A stretch of DNA of 6,822 nt from contig CAIRNW010000235.1 of the NCBI GenBank assembly GCA_903879995.1, positions 1 through 6,822 of the forward strand, read 5' to 3'. This document shows, piece after piece, positions 1 to 6,763 of this stretch; positions within the stretch are counted from its first letter, which is position 1; each line of letters opens with the position of its first letter. Source of the stretch: an uncultured Bacteroidota bacterium (GTDB lineage Bacteria > Bacteroidota > Bacteroidia > Chitinophagales > Chitinophagaceae). The notes under the pieces were generated by a model, which was not told where the DNA came from, searched no databases, and saw only the letters and a program-made list of their open reading frames with translations. The translations under genes were made by a program, and so were the position numbers.

Positions 1-24
1 CTGCTTGTTGCAGTATCAGCGCGT

Positions 25-86
25 GGCAAGATGATATGTCGTGTGGCAGTTCCAAACAGCTACTTTTTTGCTAAGATACCCTTTTT
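25..86 (+). repeat. Left copy of a possible inverted flanking repeat
   Basis: GGCAAGATG (25-33), then TACT (61-64) and GCT (70-72), then CCCTTTTT (79-86), appear in the same order in the reverse complement of the right flank (6763 down to 6715). Spacing between the two anchors differs (54 versus 41 bases), so an indel or chance similarity is possible. Only the 9-base and 8-base anchors are exact. Confidence 0.2.
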
Positions 87-90
87 TATG

Positions 91-149
91 AATATCTAAA
101 ATTCTGACCTAAACAGTTACAAAATATCTAATTTTATGGCGATATTTTT
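91..149 (+). promoter_or_regulatory. Candidate operator/promoter region with AATATC repeats
   Basis: AATATCTAA occurs at 91-99 and again at 123-131, 32 bases apart, and the match extends to 11 of 13 bases. AAAATATC (121-128) is also the left arm of a perfect 8-base inverted repeat whose right arm GATATTTT lies at 141-148, with a 12-base spacer. The cluster ends about 35 bases before a gene whose product has a helix-turn-helix, so autoregulation is plausible. TAATTTTA (129-136) and TATTTTTA (143-150) loosely resemble the Bacteroidota -7 element TAnnTTTG but lack the final G and a clear TTG at -33, so no promoter can be placed firmly. AT-rich DNA produces such repeats easily. Confidence 0.3.
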
Positions 150-182
150 ATAAATGTGTCCGAAAAGGCCTAAACTTGAACC

Positions 183-821
183 ATGGCAAACCTCAGCGCA
201 GTTATTACCGCAGATATGGTGAACTCTGAGTCCAGCTGGGCAAAAGAGTTGGGCAAGCGGTTGGAACAAACCATCTATAGTGCCCAAGGAGCCGCTAAGG
301 TGTTTTTCTATCGAGGCGATAGCTTTCAGGTATACCTACCCGACCCGTACTCGGCCTACCGACTGGCACTCAAACTTCGCACCGAGGCCATACTTTTCGA
401 AAAAGACCGTCCCGAAGTGCATACGGACGTGCGGATTTCCTTAGGGATTGGCGCTGTAGAGTTGCCTATTACCCAATTAGCGACTGCCCAGGGCGAGGCT
501 TTTGTATTGTCGGGAAGGGGGTTTGATGAACTGGCAAAAACGGACATGCGCCTGAATATGCATTGTGGCCAGGACTCTACTCAGATTGCCTTAAAGACGA
601 TCAGCCTCTTTACTGATTATCTTTTTCATTCGCTCACTACCAAACAGGCAGCGGTGTTAGAGCATTTGCTCAACCACCGAACACAAGTAGAAACGGCCAG
701 GTTGCTGAAAAAATCCCAATCTACCGTAAACAAGCATGTGCAGAGTATGGGTTGGAAGCAGTTGGAAGAGCTGATGGCTTTGTACGAAACAAGCATTCAA
801 CTAATAAACAACCATGGATAA
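183..821 (+). CDS. SatD-family protein: class III cyclase-like domain plus C-terminal helix-turn-helix
   Basis: This 212-aa soluble protein resembles the SatD family, named after a gene of the streptococcal sat (secretion and acid tolerance) operon; its biochemical role is unknown. Residues 4-130 read like a class III nucleotidyl-cyclase fold. There is a first strand with Asp11 (VITADMVNS, compare the cyclase pattern FxDIVGST), a hairpin FYRGDSF with Asp46, a helix at 56-70, a strand DVRISLGIGAVE (82-93), and a GxxxxxxxR motif (Gly104 to Arg112). Both usual metal aspartates and the arginine are present, but the usual transition-state Asn is Val108, and the purine-specifying Lys/Glu position appears to be Phe42. 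Catalysis is therefore uncertain. Residues 151-197 form a helix-turn-helix, with recognition helix near SQSTVNKHVQS (178-188), suggesting DNA binding. An in-frame TGA at 177-179 makes ATG 183 the first possible start, and the next Met (12) would remove Asp11. The stop overlaps the next gene by 8 bases. Both genes start in the same AACCATGG context, with no Shine-Dalgarno sequence. The family call is firm; the cyclase likeness is my own motif reading. Confidence 0.93.
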   Translation: MANLSAVITADMVNSESSWAKELGKRLEQTIYSAQGAAKVFFYRGDSFQVYLPDPYSAYRLALKLRTEAILFEKDRPEVHTDVRISLGIGAVELPITQLATAQGEAFVLSGRGFDELAKTDMRLNMHCGQDSTQIALKTISLFTDYLFHSLTTKQAAVLEHLLNHRTQVETARLLKKSQSTVNKHVQSMGWKQLEELMALYETSIQLINNHG

Positions 822-1521
822 TGCAATCATCTGGCTCCTGCGACTTTTAGCCGCTCACCTGCTCACTGATTTTGTGTTGCAACCCGGCAAATGGGTAGAA
901 GCAAGACGTGAAGGACACCTTAAAGCCAAGGAATTCTGGTGGCATCTTGGTTTAACTACGCTAATGGCGGCCTGGTTTACCTGTTTTGATACCTGGTGGG
1001 TGCCTATAGTCATCTTGGTGACCCATGGTTTGATTGATTGGTGGAAAAGCTACCAGCCCAATGAGATCAGGTACTTCATGATCGACCAGCTATTGCATCT
1101 GTCGGTGATCGGAATACTTTGGTGGTTGAAATTCCCCGAAGTGTTTTCGATTAAACAATGGTTGAATACCTGTATGGTGTATCCCCAATTTTGGACAGTG
1201 GCCATCGCTGTCATCTTCCTTACAAGTCCTGTAGGCATCACCATTGGGATGTTAACCCGTTCTTTTAGGGAGAAAATAGAAGATCACGGAAAACAAAGCC
1301 TCGCCAATGCAGGTACATGGATAGGCGTGTTGGAACGACTTATTATCTTTTTCCTTGTGTTAATCAGTCGGTACGAGGCCATAGGTTTACTCATCGCAGC
1401 AAAATCAATCATTCGTTTGAAAGAAGGCGAACAAAAAATGAGTGAATACGTGCTTGTGGGCACACTGCTCAGTGTATCGGTTGCCATGCTCACCGGATTT
1501 ATTGTTTCTAAAGTTATCTAA
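814..1521 (+). CDS. DUF3307-family polytopic inner-membrane protein
   Basis: This 235-aa integral membrane protein has roughly six to eight hydrophobic segments (about 4-22, 43-56, 61-76, 91-105, 125-147, 171-184, 187-198, 211-233). It fits DUF3307, a family of unknown function. The N-terminal half carries repeated His/Asp pairs inside or next to membrane helices: HLLTD (His15, Asp19), His44, HGLID (His71, Asp75) and DQLLH (Asp91, His95). This could be a metal site or proton path, which is inference. The C-terminal half has the family-typical GxxIGxLER stretch (167-175, GTWIGVLER) followed by a helix ending in AAKSIIR, and EYVLVGTLLS (211-220). There is no cleavable signal peptide; the first helix is probably an anchor. 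Two in-frame stops at 802-807 fix ATG 814 as the first start, so it is likely translated by coupling to the SatD-like gene it overlaps. As I recall, SatD and DUF3307 genes are often neighbours in other bacteria, which suggests a functional pair. The next gene begins 5 bases after its stop. Confidence 0.92.
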   Translation: MDNAIIWLLRLLAAHLLTDFVLQPGKWVEARREGHLKAKEFWWHLGLTTLMAAWFTCFDTWWVPIVILVTHGLIDWWKSYQPNEIRYFMIDQLLHLSVIGILWWLKFPEVFSIKQWLNTCMVYPQFWTVAIAVIFLTSPVGITIGMLTRSFREKIEDHGKQSLANAGTWIGVLERLIIFFLVLISRYEAIGLLIAAKSIIRLKEGEQKMSEYVLVGTLLSVSVAMLTGFIVSKVI

Positions 1522-1526
1522 GCATT

Positions 1527-4500
1527 ATGGATCCATTTAAAATTTACAAGGCCGTTAAGAAGCAATATAAAAGCTACATCCAGACTTTTCAGATCTTCAA
1601 GAATGAGAAGATCAAATCGTTTGTAGATACAGGTATCAATAACCGTAGTATGCTCTGGCAGGAGCCGGTTATTCAAATCAGCAAACGTTTCAAAGCTGGT
1701 TTGCCTGTTAGTGAATTAGTGAGCAAAGGATGGCTGCATACAGGCTGCAACCAGGTGTATCATAGTTTCATTCCATATGCCCACCAGCAAAGGGCAGTTG
1801 AAATTGCTTCCTACAAAAAAGAGAACCTGATAGTAACTACAGGTACTGGTTCAGGTAAATCTATATGCTTTGAATTACCCATTGTAAGTCATTGTTTGGA
1901 GCAGGCGTCAAACGGAGTAAAGGGTATTAAAGCCATTATCATCTATCCTATGAATGCGCTGGCGAATACCCAATATGAAGAGCTCGCCAAAAAGCTCAAA
2001 GGATCAGGTATGACCATTGGTTTGTACACAGGCGATACGGAGGCCACCGGGGAGGATGCACTGAACGCTTATAAAGAAGTATTTGGTGAGGATGCCGTAC
2101 CCAACGATAGCGAAATTATTGACCGGCAGCAGTTACGCAGAACACCCCCTGATATTCTCATCACCAACTATGTGATGCTTGAGTTGATGTTGACACGCAA
2201 TGATGACGCTGCATTATTCAGAGAGGAAGTTAAGCGGAACCTAAGGTTCCTGGTTCTTGATGAATTACATACCTACAGTGGTAAACAAGGTGCCGATGTA
2301 GCATTCCTGATCAGGCGTTTGAAGCAGAAAACAGAAACTAAAGGGAAGCTGATATGCATCGGAACATCCGCTACTATGGCTAATGATCTAGGCGGTACAG
2401 ATTCAGCAGCTGCGGTAGCTGGCTTTGCAACCCGAATTTTTGGTGAAGCCTTCCTGCCTACTAATGTGGTGGTAGAAGAAGAAGACAAAACAATTGAGTT
2501 TACCGGTGATGTAATATCGGCTGTGCCGACCATTACAGAGGCAGTGTTAGAGGCATTTGACAGCGATCAATTTGAAACGGCATTACCCTTGTTTGAACAT
2601 ATCATGGGTTACGCATACAAGGGTGAATTAACACCCCTTGCACTGGGTAATGAACTGAAGCAATCAAAGGTTCTCACCTTTCTGGAGAAGTCGCTAAAGG
2701 AGGTAAAGGACTATGGCACCCTTGCAAAGCAGTATTCAGATACTCTAAGGTCAGGGGTGGATATTGAGGTATGCAAATTGGAAATACAGGCAGGTTTGAT
2801 TCTTGGTATGATGGGTACGGTCACTTCAGCTATGGGAAGGGAAGTACCTCGATTTGTACCTAAGGTACATGCCTTTTACAATCAAGGATCTGAGCTGCGC
2901 AGTTGCTTGGTGGAAAGTTGCGAATATCTGAGTGACAGTGGTGAAACCACCTGTCCTAAGTGTGAGGCAGAAGGCAGAAGCCAGAGCACTTTGTATCCTT
3001 TACATTTTTGCCGTACCTGCGGGCAGGAGTACTATGGAATGTGGTACGATGAACAGACCAATGAAGCCAATCCATGGACATTTCAGGATGAAGCCAATAA
3101 AGGCAAGTCAGGCTATTATTCGCCTGTTTTCAAAGAAGACTTAAGCAAAGTACCGGATCATTGGCTCACTCCGAAAAAGAGGGAGCTCGCAAGTCGATAT
3201 AAAGAAAAGAAACCCATACTTGGGCGTTTGGATTCGCAGACGAATACGTTTACCCATTACCATGATGATGAAAATGAAACAGGTACATTAATGCCTGCGC
3301 CTTTGTCCTACTGCCCATCATGCAGAACGGAACACTCAGGTGGAACTGAGTTTGGTAAATTATTCCTGCTCAATTCAATTGGCCGGGCAACTGGTACAGA
3401 TGTTATTGTAACAGCTTCTTTAGGTGCTTCTCCTGCTAACGAAAGAAAAGTCATTGGTTTCACAGATAACAGACAGGATGCCGCTTTTCAGGCCGGCCAC
3501 CTTGACCACTGGTATAATCAGATCTATTTCAGAAGAGCGTTGTACAATGTATTAAAGCAACAGACTACTTTTCTACCGGTAAAGAGCATTCCGGAATTAT
3601 TGTATCCGCACATTATAGATGCTGAGTACGAAAAAACTATTCCGTTTGCCCAGCGCAGAATGTTCAAGGAAAAGTACCTGAAATATCTCGAAACCTATCT
3701 GTATGTAGAAATACGAGGCACTAAGCGATTTATCAGTATTAACCTCGAAGATGTAGGTTTATTGGAAGCCACCTATGAAGCTATCGAAGAAATTGTCGTG
3801 CAGCCGGAGTTAGAGTTCTTTTCAGAGTTAAAAGACAGAGTAAAGCCTTTGCTGAAAGATTACATCACCGGTTTCATGGAAATATTTAGAAGTGAAATGG
3901 CTATTGGTCATCCCAATCTGATTGATAAGTCTACTTTCCGACAGCAGGTGATTGACTTCATTGCACAAAAAGCTCCGGAGAAGCGAATATTTGAAGCCAT
4001 TGAAGACACCAATGTGGGTATCTATACCAATGCCGATAAAGACAAATTCAAATTCACTCCATTCACATTTCACGCATTCGATGGATCAAGGGCTTTGGGT
4101 GCCTGGGTGAAGAAATGTTTCGGCCTTGAAGAGACGGCAGATGTGGTAAGAGTCATTCAACAAACCAGAGAGTTCTTACTTAAAATGGGCTATCTCTCCA
4201 AGCAGCGGATACAATATGAGGATGTTTATTACATCGAACCGGATATGATATTGATACAGGCACCCAAGCAAGAGTTTAAGCATCAGTGTAAAAAATGCGG
4301 TTCAAAATACAATTGGGACTATGTTCATTATTGTATCATGCCAGCCTGCAAGGATCTCTTAGAGCCTTCAAAGCCAATAGAGAATTTTTACACCATTCAA
4401 TACACAAAGTCATTTGACGGTAGAGATAATATCATAGCAGAAGACCATTCCGGACAGGTTAAGGGACAGGATCGAAAAATTAAAGAAAACAGGTTCAAGA

Positions 4501-6689
4501 AGAACCCTCCTGAAATACAGTTCCTGATCGCTACCCCTACCATGGAGCTGGGTATTGATATCGGAACACTGTCCTCTGTTTACTTAAGGAATGTACCTCC
4601 AAGTCCTAGTAATTATGCACAGCGGGCAGGTCGTGCGGGTAGAAGTGGTCAGGGTTCTATTGTTCAAACATTTTGTGGCTCCGGTTCAAGCAGGGGGGTA
4701 CATGATCAATACTATTATAACAGACCGGTAGAGATTGTTTCCGGTAAAATAAGTGTTCCCCGATTCAACCTGGCAAATACAACGCTGTTTGAGGCACATG
4801 TTAACTCTTTGGTACTTCAAACGATTGACAAGAAGCTATTGTCTCAGCCCCGGCAGTTTATTGACTTCAGCAACCGGGACGAATTGCCCATGATGAAGGA
4901 TTATATCGAAGACCTGGTTGATTCCATTCAGCGTAATAAAAGTATCATCCTTCAAAATATCAGGGAAGCATTCGGCAAGGAGATCGAGGATTCCAATGGT
5001 ATGATTACTTGGAGAAATATTGAAGACCAGGTGGATCAGTTTGCCTACTATTTTGATACGGCCTTTAATAAGATGAGGGAAGATTATAGGGAATCTCTTA
5101 AAGAAATTGAAGAAATAGATAAACGCATACGGACGGAAGGCAATTCAGACTATTCTTTGCCAGGAAGAAGAAATGCATTGGAAAAAAGAAATAACAACTT
5201 AAAAGAAGGGAAAGAAGACTTCTATGTTTACCGATATCTTTCTCAGGTTGGGTTTCTTCCCAACTATGCCTTTCCTTCTAAGGTTACTTCAGTGAGAATG
5301 TTACATAAGGGCGAAGAAGAAGAAATATCAAGAGATCTGGCCATTGCGATTCGGGAATTTTCGCCACTGAATACGCTGTATTATGGTGGTTTGAAATATG
5401 TCGTACAGTCCGTAAGTAAAGAGGTCGATCCTTCCAATAAGTTCCAGGCAGTAGTTTGTGAAGATTGCGAACACGTTGAAAAGCTGTCAGCTGGCAGGCA
5501 GATACCTTCTAACTGTCCGAACTGTGGATCAGTTTGGGAGTCACAAACACCTGTCAATGTGATGAAGTTCCCTAAAATGCGAGCTATTAAGCGAAACCGT
5601 ATTACTGCTGATGAGGAAGAGAGGTTAAAAGGTGGATATAAGATTATTCATAGCTACAAGCCGACTGGTAAAGCGGAAGTTAATGAGATAATTAGCAATA
5701 GTAAAAGCATTTGTCGAATATCCTTTGAAAGAAGTGGTGAAATGAACCACCTGAATTTGGGGCAAATGGCTGACTACAGCAAGGGAGACAAAGGCTTTAT
5801 GTTAGACACGGTCAATCTTAACTGGGTTTCGGTTCCGAAGCTAAACGATTACTTAGCAGAAAAGAGGATGAATGCCAATCAGATCAACAGGAATATTACT
5901 TTGTTGACTGAATCCCGAAATGATGTAATTACGATTCAATTGTCAGAAGCTTTTGTTGGTGATGAAGAAGTGTTTGCAAAAACACTGGCCAATTCACTTA
6001 TTCAAAGCATCTGTACTGTAATGAATCTGGATGATAATGAGATCAATGGGTTTTACCAGCCAATTGTAGGCCAGAATGGTAAGATAATCATTTTTGAAAC
6101 TTCAGAGGGCGGAACAGGTACATTGTCATCGATAGTGCGTGATATAGTGTTATTACAACGAATTGCACTAAAAGCATTAGACATATTGCACTTTGATGAA
6201 CTGGGTAACGACAAAGATGGAGCATGTTCTACCTCTTGCTACAATTGTATCTGTAACTTTTTCAATCAAAGAGATCATAAGTTGTTCGATAGGCAATCAG
6301 TCAGAGAATTTTTGATAGGTCTTGCCAGTGTTTCAGATATAAAAGGGTCACAGGATGATAATGTAATGTTCGATATGTTTATGCAACAAGCGGTTTCGTC
6401 TCTCGAAAAGACTGTTCTTCGGTTGCTTAAGGAACAGGGTGTGCGTCTGCCAATCGAAATGCATAGAGTAATTTCAAAGGACGGAGAATTAATTGCTGAA
6501 GCAGATTTGTATTATGATCCTAAAATTGCCGTATTCATTGACGGTCCAGATCATGATATGGAACATATCAAACTGGACGATGAAAGAAAGAGGTCCAAAT
6601 TAAAAAAGCTGGGCTATAAGGTTATTGCAGTTCACCACACTGATCTCTCCGGAGGTATTGATCTTTTAAAAGCAACTTTTAATTCTTAA
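1527..6689 (+). CDS. Giant DEAD/DEAH-type SF2 helicase with DUF1998/MZB module and C-terminal Vsr/DUF559-like nuclease
   Basis: This 1720-aa cytoplasmic protein is predicted to be an ATP-driven DNA translocase or helicase fused to a nuclease. RecA1 motifs: HQQ (86-88), Walker A TGTGSGKS (105-112, Lys111), Ia YPMNAL (140-145), TNY (213-215), motif II DELH (245-248), motif III SAT (281-283). RecA2 motifs: IV-like GFTDNRQDAA (644-653), V ATPTMELGIDIG (1002-1013), VI QRAGRAGR (1032-1039). Cysteine clusters, probably Zn sites: 460/465/476/479/495/498, 596/599, 921/924/936/941, 1311/1314/1330/1333. The DUF1998/MZB end has FETSEGGTG (1523-1531), Cys1567/1571/1574/1576, and His1584 and Arg1589. Residues 1625-1720 look like a PD-(D/E)XK nuclease of the Vsr/DUF559 type: Glu1658, Asp1660, VFIDGPDH (1669-1676), then a basic helix and GYKVIAV. 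A charged, probably coiled-coil stretch lies near 1185-1230. Relatives by architecture are MrfA, DrmA/DrmB of DISARM and DruE of Druantia; this is far longer than MrfA and combines helicase and DUF1998 in one chain. ATG 1527 is the first start after an in-frame stop at 1509-1511. The reading frame is intact with all motifs present. Its exact system is not identified. Confidence 0.96.
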   Translation: MDPFKIYKAVKKQYKSYIQTFQIFKNEKIKSFVDTGINNRSMLWQEPVIQISKRFKAGLPVSELVSKGWLHTGCNQVYHSFIPYAHQQRAVEIASYKKENLIVTTGTGSGKSICFELPIVSHCLEQASNGVKGIKAIIIYPMNALANTQYEELAKKLKGSGMTIGLYTGDTEATGEDALNAYKEVFGEDAVPNDSEIIDRQQLRRTPPDILITNYVMLELMLTRNDDAALFREEVKRNLRFLVLDELHTYSGKQGADVAFLIRRLKQKTETKGKLICIGTSATMANDLGGTDSAAAVAGFATRIFGEAFLPTNVVVEEEDKTIEFTGDVISAVPTITEAVLEAFDSDQFETALPLFEHIMGYAYKGELTPLALGNELKQSKVLTFLEKSLKEVKDYGTLAKQYSDTLRSGVDIEVCKLEIQAGLILGMMGTVTSAMGREVPRFVPKVHAFYNQGSELRSCLVESCEYLSDSGETTCPKCEAEGRSQSTLYPLHFCRTCGQEYYGMWYDEQTNEANPWTFQDEANKGKSGYYSPVFKEDLSKVPDHWLTPKKRELASRYKEKKPILGRLDSQTNTFTHYHDDENETGTLMPAPLSYCPSCRTEHSGGTEFGKLFLLNSIGRATGTDVIVTASLGASPANERKVIGFTDNRQDAAFQAGHLDHWYNQIYFRRALYNVLKQQTTFLPVKSIPELLYPHIIDAEYEKTIPFAQRRMFKEKYLKYLETYLYVEIRGTKRFISINLEDVGLLEATYEAIEEIVVQPELEFFSELKDRVKPLLKDYITGFMEIFRSEMAIGHPNLIDKSTFRQQVIDFIAQKAPEKRIFEAIEDTNVGIYTNADKDKFKFTPFTFHAFDGSRALGAWVKKCFGLEETADVVRVIQQTREFLLKMGYLSKQRIQYEDVYYIEPDMILIQAPKQEFKHQCKKCGSKYNWDYVHYCIMPACKDLLEPSKPIENFYTIQYTKSFDGRDNIIAEDHSGQVKGQDRKIKENRFKKNPPEIQFLIATPTMELGIDIGTLSSVYLRNVPPSPSNYAQRAGRAGRSGQGSIVQTFCGSGSSRGVHDQYYYNRPVEIVSGKISVPRFNLANTTLFEAHVNSLVLQTIDKKLLSQPRQFIDFSNRDELPMMKDYIEDLVDSIQRNKSIILQNIREAFGKEIEDSNGMITWRNIEDQVDQFAYYFDTAFNKMREDYRESLKEIEEIDKRIRTEGNSDYSLPGRRNALEKRNNNLKEGKEDFYVYRYLSQVGFLPNYAFPSKVTSVRMLHKGEEEEISRDLAIAIREFSPLNTLYYGGLKYVVQSVSKEVDPSNKFQAVVCEDCEHVEKLSAGRQIPSNCPNCGSVWESQTPVNVMKFPKMRAIKRNRITADEEERLKGGYKIIHSYKPTGKAEVNEIISNSKSICRISFERSGEMNHLNLGQMADYSKGDKGFMLDTVNLNWVSVPKLNDYLAEKRMNANQINRNITLLTESRNDVITIQLSEAFVGDEEVFAKTLANSLIQSICTVMNLDDNEINGFYQPIVGQNGKIIIFETSEGGTGTLSSIVRDIVLLQRIALKALDILHFDELGNDKDGACSTSCYNCICNFFNQRDHKLFDRQSVREFLIGLASVSDIKGSQDDNVMFDMFMQQAVSSLEKTVLRLLKEQGVRLPIEMHRVISKDGELIAEADLYYDPKIAVFIDGPDHDMEHIKLDDERKRSKLKKLGYKVIAVHHTDLSGGIDLLKATFNS

Positions 6690-6701
6690 TTGTCTATTCG
6701 C

Positions 6702-6743
6702 ACGGCAGTTATACAAAAAGGGAAAGCATTTTTCAGTATCCGT
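6702..6743 (+). terminator. Imperfect hairpin after the helicase gene, possible transcript end
   Basis: Three short stems stack: ACGG (6702-6705) with CCGT (6740-6743), ATAC (6711-6714) with GTAT (6736-6739), and AAAAA (6715-6719) with TTTTT (6729-6733). A 5-base bulge (6706-6710) and a 2-base bulge (6734-6735) separate them, and the loop is 9 bases. It begins 12 bases after the helicase stop. There is no T-run after the outer stem and the stem is weak, so it is not a classical intrinsic terminator. Confidence 0.25.
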
Positions 6744-6763
6744 CCGGCCAAGTACATCTTGCC
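6715..6763 (-). repeat. Right copy of a possible inverted flanking repeat
   Basis: On the minus strand this reads GGCAAGATG (6763-6755), then TACT and GCT, then CCCTTTTT (6722-6715), collinear with the left-flank anchors at 25-33 and 79-86. It sits just after the helicase stop, so the two copies would bracket all three genes in opposite orientation. Support is limited to two short exact anchors. Confidence 0.2.

Noticed and set aside
1..99. Plus-strand open frame of 32 codons from the window start to TAA at 97-99, possibly the tail of an upstream gene.
   Set aside because: It has no recognisable protein pattern and becomes AT-rich and low in complexity towards its end. Too short to support as coding.
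2273..2533. Minus-strand ORF of 86 codons inside the helicase gene.
   Set aside because: It lies opposite clear helicase sequence, has no family resemblance and is rich in Ser/Val/Ala as expected for a shadow frame. The other small internal and antisense ORFs were rejected for the same reason.
39..6710. Near-direct repeat TCGTGTGGCAGTT (39-51) and TCGCACGGCAGTT (6698-6710), possible cassette or attachment sites.
   Set aside because: The match is 10 of 13 bases, with three transitions. Comparing all positions of the two flanks, a few matches this good are expected by chance, and no recombinase gene or integron-type core site is visible.
6702..6743. Bulged hairpin read as an integron attC site.
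   Set aside because: It has unpaired bulges like a folded attC, but the GTTRRRY/RYYYAAC core boxes are absent and no integrase is seen. It is kept only as a weak transcript-end hairpin.
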